Notes under the pieces: generated by a model
The model's database searches: none
The model's input: only the letters and a program-made list of their open reading frames with translations
Told to the model about the DNA's origin: nothing
DNA from: Sediminibacterium magnilacihabitans
GTDB taxonomy: Bacteria > Bacteroidota > Bacteroidia > Chitinophagales > Chitinophagaceae
Direction: 5' to 3'
DNA: 64,000 nt
NCBI GenBank assembly: GCA_002973575.1
Contig: PVEQ01000001.1
Span: 620,001-684,000 of the forward strand
Translations under genes and position numbers: made by a program
Part shown: piece after piece, positions 1 through 9,103 of the stretch
How the letters are laid out: each line of letters begins with the position of its first letter
Numbering within the stretch: the first letter of the stretch is position 1

Positions 1-131
1 ATATTTTTAATGGGTTCTTGCAGCTTTTCGAGTGACTTTTCACGTATCGTGGCTGCTATATTGACAGTAAGTTCCGGCGGAATTGGCGTTACAACGGTAA
101 ATTTCTCCTTGGTATCAATTTTGACTTCCAT
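1..131 (-). CDS. STAS-domain protein (anti-sigma factor antagonist-like), N-terminus only
   Basis: Only the first 43 codons are in the window; the gene runs off the left edge. It starts at the ATG complementary to 129-131 and reads MEVKIDTKEKFTVV, then IPPELTVNIAATIREK. This resembles the first strand and helix of Bacteroidota STAS-domain proteins of the SpoIIAA type, which act in partner switching. The phosphorylatable serine or threonine lies beyond the window, so activity cannot be judged. It is divergent from clpC across a 91-bp spacer. The family call is from memory of N-terminal similarity and is moderate. Confidence 0.5.
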   Translation of the reverse strand, partial: MEVKIDTKEKFTVVTPIPPELTVNIAATIREKSLEKLQEPIKN

Positions 132-153
132 TTATTGTAAATTTAGATTAACA

Positions 154-176
154 GTTGTGTATAAGTGCCACACAAC
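154..176. promoter_or_regulatory. Inverted repeat between divergent STAS gene and clpC
   Basis: GTTGTGT (154-160) and ACACAAC (170-176) are perfect 7-bp arms with a 9-bp spacer. The site lies in the 91-bp divergent spacer, about 47 bp before the clpC ATG. It has the form of an operator for a dimeric regulator. No regulator is encoded nearby and no CIRCE element is present. Confidence 0.35.
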
Positions 177-222
177 TTCGGTCAAAAATATTCGTTATAA
201 TTGTATAAATCCAATCTAGGTT

Positions 223-2766
223 ATGGATAATAATTTTTCAGCACAGGTTAAAGAGATCATTTCTTTCAGCAGGGAAGAGGCGTTACGTCTGGGGAATGAC
301 TTCATCGGAACGGAACACCTATTATTGGGTTTGATTCGCGACGGAGATAATACCGCTATCAAGGTCCTGAAGCAACTCAATATTGATCTTTACGAATTAC
401 GCAAAGAAGTAGAATTGGCCGTCAAAGACAAGACGGGAAAAAATATTGCCAACATCAACAGCCTGCCGCTAACCAAGCAGGCCGAGAAAGTGATAAGGGT
501 AACCGTTCTCGAAGCAAAAGCGCTGAAGAGCCCGCTGGTAGAGACCGAGCACCTGATGTTGAGCATCCTCAAGAACAAAGAAAATATTGCCACCCAGATA
601 CTGAACCAATTCGATGTTGACTATGATCTTTTCCGCAACGAGTTGGGTATGGTAGGTACTACCAACCCGAACCCGCGGAGCGAGTTCACCGACGAAAACG
701 AAGACGAATTCGACGAAGAAAAACGTGCTTCCGGATATCAGCAACAAAGGTCTGGCAAACAGGCAGGGAATGCCAAGAGCAAAACGCCGGTACTGGATAA
801 TTTCGGAAGGGATATCACCAGGCTGGCAGAAGCCGGTAACCTCGATCCCATTGTGGGCCGTGAAGCTGAGATCGAAAGGGTGAGCCAGATCCTTAGTCGC
901 CGTAAAAAGAACAATCCTATTCTCATTGGTGAGCCGGGTGTGGGTAAGACAGCCATCGTAGAGGGACTGGCCCTGCGCATTGTGCAACGCAAAGTGAGCC
1001 GGGTGTTGTTTGATAAAAGGGTTATTTCGCTTGACCTGGCTGCATTGGTGGCCGGTACCAAATACCGCGGCCAGTTTGAAGAGCGCATGAAAGCAATCAT
1101 GAATGAACTGGAGAAGAACAGGGATGTGATACTCTTCATAGATGAGATACATACTATTGTTGGTGCAGGTGGCGCCAGCGGATCGCTTGATGCGTCGAAT
1201 ATTTTCAAACCGGCCCTGGCCAGGGGGGAACTCCAATGCATTGGCGCTTCCACGCTCGATGAATACCGTATGTACATTGAAAAGGATGGCGCATTGGACA
1301 GGCGTTTCCAGAAAGTGCTGGTAGAACCACCGAGCGTAGAAGATACCATTACCATTCTCAATAACATCAAAGCCAAATACGAGGACTTTCACAATGTATC
1401 GTATTCCGATGATGCCATTGAAGCGTGCGTAAAACTCAGCGACCGTTACATGACCGACAGGCTCCTGCCCGATAAAGCCATCGATGTGTTGGATGAAGTG
1501 GGTGCACGCGTTCACCTCAAGAATATCAATGTGCCTGAGAACATCGTTGAGCTGGAGAAAAAAATTGAAGAAGTTAAGAACGAAAAAAATAAAGTAGTCA
1601 AGAGCCAGCGTTTTGAAGAAGCTGCTTCTTTGCGCGACACCGAAAAAAGATTGGGAGAAGAGCTGGAAAAAGCCAAGACTTTGTGGGAGGAAGAGAGCAA
1701 ACACAAACGTTACCCGATCTCCGAAGAAAACATTGCCGAAGTGGTGAGTATGATGACGGGCATACCGGTGAAACGCATGGTACAGGCCGAGACCGAGAAA
1801 CTGCGCCGCATGAGCGAAGACATGAAAGCGATGGTGGTTGGCCAGGATGAAGCGATTCTCAAAGTGGTGAAAGCCATCCAACGCAACCGTGTGGGGCTCA
1901 AGGATCCGAAGAAGCCCATTGGTACTTTCATATTCCTGGGACCAACTGGTGTGGGTAAAACCGAACTGGCACGTGCACTGGCGCGCTATATGTTCGATTC
2001 GGAAGATTCGCTTATACGCATTGACATGAGCGAATACATGGAGAAGTTCACTGTAAGCCGGTTGATAGGTGCCCCTCCCGGTTATGTAGGATACGAAGAA
2101 GGCGGACAGCTCACTGAAAAAGTGCGTCGCAAACCTTACTGTGTGATCCTGCTGGATGAGATTGAAAAGGCACACCCCGATATCTACAACATCCTGTTGC
2201 AAGTGCTGGATGATGGACAATTGACCGATGGACTGGGAAGAAAAGTGGATTTCAAGAATACATTGATCATCATGACTTCCAATATCGGTGTGCGTCAACT
2301 GAAAGAATTTGGCGACGGTGTAGGATTTGCTACTGCTACGCGTATACAGAATGCAGAGGATAATAACAAAGCAGTGATTGAAAAAGCGCTGAAGCGTACT
2401 TTCTCTCCTGAATTCCTCAACCGTATCGACGATGTGGTGGTATTCAATACCCTTACCAGGGAGCACATCTTCAGCATTATCGACATACTGATGAAAGGTG
2501 TTTCGAAACGTCTGCAAAACCTGGGCTTCTCACTGGAACTCACAGATGCCGCCAAGGATTTTATTGCCGATAAAGGATATGACTCTCAGTTTGGCGCCAG
2601 ACCGCTGCACAGGGCCATCCAGAAATACCTGGAAGATCCGCTGGCAGAAGAAATACTCAACCTGAACATCAAGCAGGGCGATGTACTGGTTGCCGATCTC
2701 GACAAAGAATCAGGTAAACTGACATTCGATTTCCGTAAGCGCGTGGAAGAAGGAGCGAATGTGTAA
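223..2766 (+). CDS. clpC: ClpC-type AAA+ ATPase, regulatory subunit of Clp protease
   Basis: 847 residues, normal for ClpC. It has an N-terminal double Clp repeat (about 3-145), a first AAA+ module with Walker A GEPGVGKT at residue 236 and DEIH Walker B, and a middle-domain UVR-like coiled segment (about 440-475, [11 protein letters not shown]...[10 protein letters not shown]). The second AAA+ module has Walker A GPTGVGKT at residue 573 and LLDEIEKA, followed by the C-terminal D2-small domain. The UVR-like segment separates it from ClpB and ClpA. The hexamer unfolds substrates and feeds them to ClpP, which is not in the window. Acidic linker residues around 150-165 ([11 protein letters not shown]) are typical of Bacteroidota ClpC. 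A hairpin terminator follows at 2795. Confidence 0.96.
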   Translation: MDNNFSAQVKEIISFSREEALRLGNDFIGTEHLLLGLIRDGDNTAIKVLKQLNIDLYELRKEVELAVKDKTGKNIANINSLPLTKQAEKVIRVTVLEAKALKSPLVETEHLMLSILKNKENIATQILNQFDVDYDLFRNELGMVGTTNPNPRSEFTDENEDEFDEEKRASGYQQQRSGKQAGNAKSKTPVLDNFGRDITRLAEAGNLDPIVGREAEIERVSQILSRRKKNNPILIGEPGVGKTAIVEGLALRIVQRKVSRVLFDKRVISLDLAALVAGTKYRGQFEERMKAIMNELEKNRDVILFIDEIHTIVGAGGASGSLDASNIFKPALARGELQCIGASTLDEYRMYIEKDGALDRRFQKVLVEPPSVEDTITILNNIKAKYEDFHNVSYSDDAIEACVKLSDRYMTDRLLPDKAIDVLDEVGARVHLKNINVPENIVELEKKIEEVKNEKNKVVKSQRFEEAASLRDTEKRLGEELEKAKTLWEEESKHKRYPISEENIAEVVSMMTGIPVKRMVQAETEKLRRMSEDMKAMVVGQDEAILKVVKAIQRNRVGLKDPKKPIGTFIFLGPTGVGKTELARALARYMFDSEDSLIRIDMSEYMEKFTVSRLIGAPPGYVGYEEGGQLTEKVRRKPYCVILLDEIEKAHPDIYNILLQVLDDGQLTDGLGRKVDFKNTLIIMTSNIGVRQLKEFGDGVGFATATRIQNAEDNNKAVIEKALKRTFSPEFLNRIDDVVVFNTLTREHIFSIIDILMKGVSKRLQNLGFSLELTDAAKDFIADKGYDSQFGARPLHRAIQKYLEDPLAEEILNLNIKQGDVLVADLDKESGKLTFDFRKRVEEGANV

Positions 2767-2794
2767 AGAGAAAGTAAGTACTGGTTATATCAAG

Positions 2795-2830
2795 CCGCTT
2801 CAATTAAAAACTGAAGCGGTTTTTGTTTTT
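2795..2830 (+). terminator. Rho-independent terminator after clpC
   Basis: CCGCTTCA (2795-2802) pairs with TGAAGCGG (2812-2819) around a 9-nt loop, followed by TTTTTGTTTTT. It separates clpC from the convergent smpB. Confidence 0.85.
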
Positions 2831-2854
2831 ATTATAGCGCCATTACGGCCATCA

Positions 2855-3295
2855 TTATTTCAAGTGCCTTTTGATCTCTCTATCTGCATCCCTGTTCTTG
2901 ATGGTTTCGCGCTTATCGTGCAGTTTTTTACCTTTTGCCAAACCGATCTCCACTTTCACCAGGTTTTTTTCATTGAGGAATATGCGCAGGGGAACGATGG
3001 TAACGCCTTTGTCTTTCAGCTTGGCTTCCATCTTTTTCAATTCCTTTTTCGTGAGTAATAATTTGCGGTCGTGTACGGCAATATGATTGTTAGTGGTGCC
3101 GTGTGAATATTCGGCGATGTAAAGTCCGCGCACCCACAACTCCCCATCATCGAACAAACAAAATGCATCGTTGAAACTTACTTTGCCGTCCCGGATCGAT
3201 TTAACTTCGGTACCGAGCAAAGCAATGCCTGCAACATATTTATCTTCTATGTAGTAATTGAAATAGGCCTGCCTGTTATTCATTTCCTTCGCCAT
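2855..3295 (-). CDS. smpB: SsrA-binding protein SmpB
   Basis: 146 residues, the usual length. SmpB binds the tRNA-like part of tmRNA and brings it to stalled ribosomes. Family hallmarks are the N-terminal NRQAYFNYYIEDKYVAGIALLGTEVKSIR stretch, the GELWVRGLYIAEYS segment, and a basic C-terminal tail (KKLHDKRETIKNRDADREIKRHLK) that enters the decoding centre. MNNRQ at codon 5 is an alternative start. It is last in a minus-strand run fbaB-accD-smpB, 28 bp behind accD. The tmRNA gene itself was not found here. Confidence 0.95.
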   Translation of the reverse strand: MAKEMNNRQAYFNYYIEDKYVAGIALLGTEVKSIRDGKVSFNDAFCLFDDGELWVRGLYIAEYSHGTTNNHIAVHDRKLLLTKKELKKMEAKLKDKGVTIVPLRIFLNEKNLVKVEIGLAKGKKLHDKRETIKNRDADREIKRHLK

Positions 3296-3323
3296 GGGCC
3301 TCTGCTGTTCAATGAAAGGATGA

Positions 3324-4241
3324 TCAATTGCGGAACAGGGTGATCACTTCGGCCAACCTGTTTTTGAGTATTTTCCGGTCAATAATAAAATCAAGGAAAC
3401 CATGTTCCAGTAAAAATTCGCTGCGCTGGAAACCTTCGGGAAGATCTTTCTTGATGGTTTCTTTGATTACACGTGGCCCCGCAAACCCAATCAGGGCGCC
3501 AGGTTCAGCGATATTGAGGTCGCCCAGCATACCAAAGCTGGCAGAGATGCCACCAAAAGTAGGATCGGTGAGCAAGGAAATATAGGGGAGTCCTGCATCG
3601 CTCAGTTGAGAAAGCTTACCACTGGTTTTGGCAAGTTGCATCAGACTGAATGCGCTCTCCATCATACGGGCGCCACCGCTCTTACTGATTACCAGGTAAG
3701 GTAATTTGTGTTCAATGCAATAATCAACAGCACGGCTGAACTTTTCTCCCATCACACTGCCCAATGACCCGCCGATGAATTCAAAATCCATGCAGGCAAC
3801 TACCAATCCTTGGCCATTGACAGTGCCGGTTGCCACGCGCATGGAATCCTTCAGGTTGGTCTTGGAATGGATATCATCCAACCTTTTCTGGTAAGGCTTC
3901 AGATCGGTAAAATGCAACGCATCAACGCTGAATATGTTATCGTACATCACAGTGTACGATTTGTTATCGAACAGGATGTCGAAATATTCCTCACTGCCTA
4001 TGCGGTGATGGTAATTGCATTTCGGACAAACATACAGCGCTTCTTTGAGTTCTGTGGTAGTACAGATATAATTACATTCGGGGCATTTGCTCCAAAGCCC
4101 TTCAGGCGTTTCCTTTTTATCAGCCGTAGAAGTCAAAATACCCTTGCGTATACGCTTAAACCACCTGGGCTTGGCTTCTTCACCTTGCATTTCTTCTCCG
4201 GTCAGATTGACTTCAAAATCTTCTTCACGCTCTTTTTTCAT
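3324..4241 (-). CDS. accD: Acetyl-CoA carboxylase carboxyltransferase subunit beta
   Basis: 305 residues from the ATG at 4241. It transfers carboxyl from carboxybiotin-BCCP to acetyl-CoA, the first step of fatty acid synthesis, together with AccA. A C4 zinc ribbon is visible with Cys 53, 56, 72 and 75 (CPEC...CPKC), then the crotonase-like carboxyltransferase core with SGGARMMES and DPTFGGISASFGMLGD. The N-terminal 25 residues before PRWFKRIRKGI are acidic and longer than in many homologues; an in-frame ATG at 4190 (MQGEEAKP) could be the real start, and the frame also extends to a TTG at 4277. A near-consensus promoter box at 4265-4272 favours 4241. Confidence 0.95.
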   Translation of the reverse strand: MKKEREEDFEVNLTGEEMQGEEAKPRWFKRIRKGILTSTADKKETPEGLWSKCPECNYICTTTELKEALYVCPKCNYHHRIGSEEYFDILFDNKSYTVMYDNIFSVDALHFTDLKPYQKRLDDIHSKTNLKDSMRVATGTVNGQGLVVACMDFEFIGGSLGSVMGEKFSRAVDYCIEHKLPYLVISKSGGARMMESAFSLMQLAKTSGKLSQLSDAGLPYISLLTDPTFGGISASFGMLGDLNIAEPGALIGFAGPRVIKETIKKDLPEGFQRSEFLLEHGFLDFIIDRKILKNRLAEVITLFRN

Positions 4242-4264
4242 ATCGGACAATTCAAGTTGGGCGT

Positions 4265-4272
4265 CGAAGATA
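4265..4272 (-). promoter_or_regulatory. Near-consensus minus-7 box for accD
   Basis: The minus strand reads TATCTTCG, one mismatch from TAnnTTTG. It would start transcription near 4258, about 17 nt before the accD ATG at 4241. Transcription from fbaB upstream is also possible. Confidence 0.35.
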
Positions 4273-4288
4273 GACAATAATTGGTATA

Positions 4289-5347
4289 TCAGGCAATTGT
4301 AACGGTTCTGTCGAGGTAAACGTCCTGGATGGTTTGAAGCATGTCAACACCTTCCGACATCGGGCGCTGGAAAGCTTTACGCCCCAGGATCAAACCCATA
4401 CCACCGGCCCTTTTGTTGATGACTGCGGTGTATACGGCTTCCGCAAGGTCGCTGGCGCCCTTGCTTTCGCCACCGGAATTGATCAGTCCCACACGGCCAC
4501 TATAACAGTTCAGTAACTGGTAACGGCAGAGATCGATGGGGTGGTCGGTGGTGAGTTTTGTATACACGAGCGGACTCGTTTTGCCATGCTTGGTGGCAAG
4601 ATAGCCACCATTATTAGTGGGTAATTTTTGTTTGATGATATCGGCCTGCAATGTTACACCCAAGTGGTTGGCCTGGCCGGTAAGATCGGCTGAAGTATGG
4701 TAATCCACACCATCTACTTTAAATGCATTGTTGCGTGTATAACACCAGAGAATAGTAACCATGCCCAGCTCATGCGCCATTTCAAATGCTTCCGCTACTT
4801 CTTTCAGTTGCCTTGCACTCTCGGCGCTTCCCCAGTAGATAGTAGCACCTACAGCAATGGCTCCCATATTCCAGGCGCTGCGGATGGTACCGAACATAGT
4901 CTGGTCATAACGGTTGGGATAACTCAGGAATTCGTTGTGATTGATCTTCACAATAAAAGGTATCCGGTGTGCGTACTTGCGACTCATCAAACCCAATACA
5001 CCATATGTAGAAGCTACGCCATTACAACCGCCTTCAATCGCCAGCTTCACAATATTCTCCGGATCGAAATAAATAGGGTTGGGAGCGAAGGCCGATCCAC
5101 CGCTGTGTTCCACGCCCTGGTCTACCGGGAAAATACTGCAATAGCCTGTGCCGCCGAGCCGGCCATGATCGAGCAGTGTCTGAAAATTACGCAGGGTGGT
5201 GTTATTGCGATTACTATTGATCCAGCTCTTTTCTATGTGATCGGGTGAAGGAAGATGAAGGCTCGATTGATCAATGGTAGTGCATTGGTGATCGAGCAGG
5301 TAAGCGGCTTTATCGCCCAGCAGGTCGACGATTTTTTGATTGGGCAT
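4289..5347 (-). CDS. fbaB: Class I fructose-bisphosphate aldolase (FbaB/DhnA type)
   Basis: 352 residues. It cleaves or forms fructose 1,6-bisphosphate through a lysine Schiff base, without metal. The DhnA/FbaB-type barrel is visible in [42 protein letters not shown], the ADIIKQKLP strand (lysine candidate) and [17 protein letters not shown] near the C-terminus. It has no similarity to the class II enzyme encoded 162 bp upstream at 5510-6577, so the organism carries both aldolase classes side by side. accD follows with a 47-bp gap. Confidence 0.92.
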   Translation of the reverse strand: MPNQKIVDLLGDKAAYLLDHQCTTIDQSSLHLPSPDHIEKSWINSNRNNTTLRNFQTLLDHGRLGGTGYCSIFPVDQGVEHSGGSAFAPNPIYFDPENIVKLAIEGGCNGVASTYGVLGLMSRKYAHRIPFIVKINHNEFLSYPNRYDQTMFGTIRSAWNMGAIAVGATIYWGSAESARQLKEVAEAFEMAHELGMVTILWCYTRNNAFKVDGVDYHTSADLTGQANHLGVTLQADIIKQKLPTNNGGYLATKHGKTSPLVYTKLTTDHPIDLCRYQLLNCYSGRVGLINSGGESKGASDLAEAVYTAVINKRAGGMGLILGRKAFQRPMSEGVDMLQTIQDVYLDRTVTIA

Positions 5348-5419
5348 GATACTACTTTTAATAAGTTAACAGTCGTTAGTTAAATAAAAGTAGGGAAAAT
5401 GGTTGACTTATAAATGAAA

Positions 5420-5498
5420 CGTCATCCTGAGCGAGCGAAGCGAGTCGAAGGAGCTGCTATCAATTCCAACAGATCCCTCGGCTACGCTCGGGATGACG
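5420..5498. repeat. 79-bp inverted-repeat element, copy A
   Basis: The arms begin CGTCATCCTGAGCG and end CGCTCGGGATGACG, with an imperfect long stem between. Copies of the same length are at 50548-50626 and 52982-53060. It sits 11 nt after the fbaA stop codon and would fold as a long hairpin in the fbaA 3' UTR. It has no run of U after it and no coding content. In this copy the central part of the stem is less well matched than in the other two. Confidence 0.85.
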
Positions 5499-5509
5499 TT
5501 TACTATTTG

Positions 5510-6577
5510 TTACGCATTCCTGTTGATACAATTGAGGTCTTCAAACGCCACTTCAAGGCGCTTGGAGAAAGTCTCTTCAGCCTTGCGTAACCATACGCGA
5601 GGATCGTAATATTTTTTGTTGGGCTTATCAGTTCCTTCAGGATTACCTAACTGACCTTGCAGATAAGCTTCATTCTTCTTATAAAATTGTTGAACACCTT
5701 CCCAGAATGACCACTGGAGATCGGTATCGATGTTCATTTTGATGGCGCCATAACCAATGGCTTCCCTGATCTGGTGCTGGGGAGAGCCGCTACCACCGTG
5801 GAATACAAAGTAAACAGGCTTCTTGCCGGTTTTGAGTTCTTTTTCAATATGGTCCTGGCTGTTTTTCAGGATCTCAGGGCGGAGTTCCACATTACCCGGA
5901 CTATAAACACCATGCACATTACCGAAGGCAGCAGCCACGGTGAACAGTTTGCCTACCTTGCTCAGCTCGGTATATGCATAAGCCACGTGCTGTGGTTGTG
6001 TATAGAGTTTATCGTTTTCCACTCCGCTGTTGTCAACACCGTCTTCTTCACCGCCGGTAACACCCAGTTCGATCTCGATGCTCATACCCAGTGGGGCCAT
6101 GCGTTTGTAAAATTCAACAGAAGTATGGATGTTCTCTTCGATGGGCTCTTCAGAAAGGTCCAGCATGTGAGAGCTGAACAAAGGTTGCTTTTTCTCTTTG
6201 TAAAACTGCTCACCGGCATCGATGAGTCCGCTTACCCATGGCAGCCATTTCTTGGCAGCATGATCGGTATGCAGTATCACCGGTACGCCATAGTATTTGG
6301 CTACATTGTGAATGTGCAATGCGCCGGATATGCCGCCTGCAATATTGCCCTGGAAGTTGTCGTTGGGCATTCCTTTTCCTGCGATGAACTGTGCACCGCC
6401 ATTGGAAAATTGTATGATAACAGGTGAATTTACTTTTGCAGCAGTTTCAAGGGTAGCGTTGATGGTATTGGTTCCGATGGTATTCACTGCCGGCAGGGCG
6501 AAATGATTGTCTTTTGCGTCGTTGTATAAGGCTTCCAGTTCTTCTCCAAATAAGACCCCGGCTTTGTACTTTTTCAT
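5510..6577 (-). CDS. fbaA: Class II fructose-bisphosphate aldolase
   Basis: 355 residues from ATG 6577 (MKKYKAGVLFGEELEAL), close to the about 358 residues of class IIA enzymes; an in-frame ATG 33 bp further upstream would add an atypical tail. Zinc-dependent aldol cleavage of fructose 1,6-bisphosphate in glycolysis and gluconeogenesis. Visible motifs are PVILHTDHAAKKW (metal histidine and catalytic aspartate), the IEIELGVTGGEEDGVDN segment, FGNVHGVYSPGNVEL with a second histidine ligand, FHGGSGSP, and KMNIDTDLQWSFW for phosphate binding. The class I isozyme gene is next downstream. Confidence 0.95.
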   Translation of the reverse strand: MKKYKAGVLFGEELEALYNDAKDNHFALPAVNTIGTNTINATLETAAKVNSPVIIQFSNGGAQFIAGKGMPNDNFQGNIAGGISGALHIHNVAKYYGVPVILHTDHAAKKWLPWVSGLIDAGEQFYKEKKQPLFSSHMLDLSEEPIEENIHTSVEFYKRMAPLGMSIEIELGVTGGEEDGVDNSGVENDKLYTQPQHVAYAYTELSKVGKLFTVAAAFGNVHGVYSPGNVELRPEILKNSQDHIEKELKTGKKPVYFVFHGGSGSPQHQIREAIGYGAIKMNIDTDLQWSFWEGVQQFYKKNEAYLQGQLGNPEGTDKPNKKYYDPRVWLRKAEETFSKRLEVAFEDLNCINRNA

Positions 6578-6663
6578 GCTAAAGTTTTTTGATTTACGTT
6601 GAATGCTCAAATTGCTTATAATTTCGGCAAGATAAGCTACTTAGGACAAATGGTTGTTAGCTT

Positions 6664-7464
6664 TCAGGAATGATGGGCCAGCTTTTGCAAGAGGCTGGTG
6701 AAATAAGCAGGAGCCTGCTGCAGGCGGCTGCCATACCAACTGAACATTTCGCCGTCTACCAACCCGATAGATACCTGCGGCAATGACTGCCTGATTTCAG
6801 CAATATGCTGTTCGCGGAAAGGATAAGGTTCGCTGGATAAGAGGATCAATGTTGTGTTTTTAGATGCCAACTCCTCAATGCTGGTTTCCGGGTAACGGGT
6901 TTGACCGGCAAACACATTTTGAAACCCACAACGAGTGAGCATATCATGAATAAATGTATCGCCGCCAACGCTCATATAGGGGTTGCGCCAAATGAGGTAG
7001 GCAGTGCGAGTTTTTTGATGACCGGAGGTGGGGGATAAATCGGCGAAACCTTCCCGGATAGTATGAATGATTTTTTCAGCTGCCGGTTCTTTACCCGTGA
7101 TGATTCCTATCTGCCGTATCATAATGAGTGCGTCGTTGAGCGTACTGATATCACTGGTATAAACAGGCGCCAGATCGCGGAGAGCATCCACCTGTTCTTT
7201 GGTATTCTCTTCTTTATTGGCAATGATCAGGTCGGGCCTCAATTCTTTTATCAATGCCGGCTTAACAGACTTGGTGCCACCGATCCTTGTTTTGCTCTTA
7301 AACCATTGCTGCGGATGAACACAAAATTTCGTGATGCCCACTACTTCTTCGTCCAATCCCAGGTTGAATAATAACTCTGTTTGTGAAGGCACCAATGAAA
7401 TAATACGCCTGGGAAGCTCTTTTAATTCAATGCTTCTGCCTATTTGGTCACAAAACGAGATCAT
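6664..7464 (-). CDS. Helical backbone metal receptor (BtuF/TroA-like binding protein)
   Basis: 266 residues from ATG 7464 (MISFCDQIGRSIELKELPRRIISLVPSQTELLF). This start matches BtuF-like proteins that lack a signal peptide and are common in Bacteroidota. The fold is that of ABC-transporter vitamin B12 or metal-chelate binding proteins: PRRIISLVPSQTELL, LRPDLIIANKEEN, YLIWRNPYMSVGGDTFIHDML, LLSSEPYPF. The ligand is unknown. The frame stays open upstream to 7626, just after the stop of the neighbouring gene, but those 54 residues look unrelated and include translated heptamer repeat. No permease or ATPase partner is adjacent. Confidence 0.8.
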   Translation of the reverse strand: MISFCDQIGRSIELKELPRRIISLVPSQTELLFNLGLDEEVVGITKFCVHPQQWFKSKTRIGGTKSVKPALIKELRPDLIIANKEENTKEQVDALRDLAPVYTSDISTLNDALIMIRQIGIITGKEPAAEKIIHTIREGFADLSPTSGHQKTRTAYLIWRNPYMSVGGDTFIHDMLTRCGFQNVFAGQTRYPETSIEELASKNTTLILLSSEPYPFREQHIAEIRQSLPQVSIGLVDGEMFSWYGSRLQQAPAYFTSLLQKLAHHS

Positions 7465-7466
7465 GG

Positions 7467-7487
7467 AGATGTTAGTTGTTAGTTGGG
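7467..7487 (-). repeat. Heptanucleotide repeats just upstream of the BtuF-like start codon
   Basis: About three 7-bp units (minus strand TCCCAAC, TAACAAC, TAACATC) end two bases before the ATG at 7464. The same repeat family occurs at 45936-45977 and 58746-58791. It occupies the position of a ribosome-binding region. The remaining 7488-7641 spacer has no recognised content. Confidence 0.7.
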
Positions 7488-7641
7488 AGAGTATTAATCC
7501 TAAAGCCACCGTGGTGCTTGCGCGCAGCTTGAGATCACCTTTGGCTTGTAAAACATCGTTGATAGTAGAAATTTCAAACTCCGTCTGCTCCCAGATCTTT
7601 TTTACTTCGCTGAATTTATCGAACAACTATCAACTCATACC

Positions 7642-8997
7642 TTACTTCGCCAGGCTCTGGATCACATCGTACTTGGTAACGATATGGTATTCGCCTTTTT
7701 CGTCTTTTGCCAGCACTGCACCGTTTTCTTTGTTGATCAGGTTGCCGATTTTTTCAACGGGAGTTACAAAATCAACCACGGGGTAGGCATGCTCGATCAC
7801 ACTGGATACTTTGGCATTTTTGATTTCAGGATTACTGAATATTTTCTGGAAAAGTCCGCTTTCACTCAATGAACCCACCAGTTCATTACCCTGCATTACG
7901 GGTATCTGCTCAATATCGTGTTTCTTCATCAGTTCAACGGCTTCAGATACGATATGTCCGGGCGTTACAGTAACCAGTTTCTGATTGGCGCGGCCGTTCA
8001 CGATGTCTTTGAATGTTTTTACATCCAGGAAACCGCGTTCCATCATCCACTGATCATTATAAATCTTGCCCACATAACGGCTGCCATGATCGTGGAAGAT
8101 GCAAACCACCACATCGCCTGCTTTCAAAGAATCTTTTAACTGCATCAATCCCTGCAAGCAACTGCCTGCACTGTATCCGCAGAACAATCCTTCTTCTTTG
8201 GCAATCCTGCGTGCCATCACCGCACCATCTTTATCGGTTACCTGTTCAAAATGATCGATCACATGCATATCATAGTTCTGTGGAACAAAATCTTCACCGA
8301 AACCTTCAGAGATATAAGGATGCACTTCGTTCATGTCAATCTCACCGGTCCTGAAATATTTAGTGAGCAAAGAACCATACACATCAATGGCCCATACCTT
8401 GATGTTGGGATTCTTTTCTTTGAGATACATAGCTGTTCCTGTAATGGTACCTCCTGTGCCAGCCGTGCAAACCAGGTGCGTGATCTTGCCTTCTGTCTGT
8501 TCCCATATTTCGGGCCCTGTGCTTTCGTAATGCGCCAATCGGTTCGCCAGGTTATCGTACTGGTTCATGTACATGGAATTGGGAATTTCCCTGGCCAGGC
8601 GTTTGGCTACGCTGTAATAACTTTTGGGGTCGTCGGGTAACACGTTAGTGGGACAAACAATTACTTCCGCGCCAACGGCTTTGAGGATATCGGCCTTTTC
8701 TTTAGATTGTTTATCGGTAGTAACAAAAATGCATTTGTATCCTTTCACACAGGCGGCCAGTGCCAATCCCATACCCGTGTTACCGCTGGTTCCTTCTATG
8801 ATGGTACCGCCGGGCTTCAGTTTACCTTCCTGTTCTGCTACTTGCACCATTTTCAACGCCATGCGGTCTTTGATGGAGTTGCCCGGATTGAAATAATCCA
8901 CTTTGGCCACCACGGTAGCAGGCAGGTCTTTGGTAATCTTGTTGAGTTTAATGAGCGGTGTATTGCCAATGGTCTCCAGTATATTGTTCAGCCACAT
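7642..8997 (-). CDS. Cystathionine beta-synthase-like PLP enzyme with CBS-domain pair
   Basis: 451 residues. The N-terminal 320 residues form a fold-type II PLP enzyme of the cysteine synthase/cystathionine beta-synthase family: NPGNSIKDR with PLP lysine K43, EGTSGNTGMGLA for the substrate carboxylate, and TAGTGGTITG for the PLP phosphate. The C-terminal about 125 residues hold two CBS motifs (HIVSEAVELMKKHDIEQIPVMQGNELVGSLSES and a second ending YHIVTKYDVIQSL), as in eukaryotic CBS. It probably makes cystathionine from serine and homocysteine, or cysteine from activated serine. The pair of CBS domains suggests allosteric nucleotide or AdoMet control. A consensus promoter lies at 9020. Confidence 0.88.
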   Translation of the reverse strand: MWLNNILETIGNTPLIKLNKITKDLPATVVAKVDYFNPGNSIKDRMALKMVQVAEQEGKLKPGGTIIEGTSGNTGMGLALAACVKGYKCIFVTTDKQSKEKADILKAVGAEVIVCPTNVLPDDPKSYYSVAKRLAREIPNSMYMNQYDNLANRLAHYESTGPEIWEQTEGKITHLVCTAGTGGTITGTAMYLKEKNPNIKVWAIDVYGSLLTKYFRTGEIDMNEVHPYISEGFGEDFVPQNYDMHVIDHFEQVTDKDGAVMARRIAKEEGLFCGYSAGSCLQGLMQLKDSLKAGDVVVCIFHDHGSRYVGKIYNDQWMMERGFLDVKTFKDIVNGRANQKLVTVTPGHIVSEAVELMKKHDIEQIPVMQGNELVGSLSESGLFQKIFSNPEIKNAKVSSVIEHAYPVVDFVTPVEKIGNLINKENGAVLAKDEKGEYHIVTKYDVIQSLAK

Positions 8998-9019
8998 GAT
9001 AGACTAACGGTTGTTTGTG

Positions 9020-9027
9020 CAAAGATA
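9020..9027 (-). promoter_or_regulatory. Minus-7 promoter box for the CBS-like gene
   Basis: The minus strand reads TATCTTTG, an exact TAnnTTTG match. The predicted start is near 9013, 16 nt before the ATG at 8997. No clear minus-33 TTG is seen. Confidence 0.6.
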
Positions 9028-9103
9028 GAAGGAAATGGCTGATGTAGTCATATCTGATTTGATGTGTACATTCTGAAACATGCACTGCAAATCCAATCAG
9101 GCA

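Noticed and set aside
469..2517. 682-codon open frame antisense to clpC
   Set aside because: It lies opposite a certain gene, has no family signature, and reflects codon bias of clpC.
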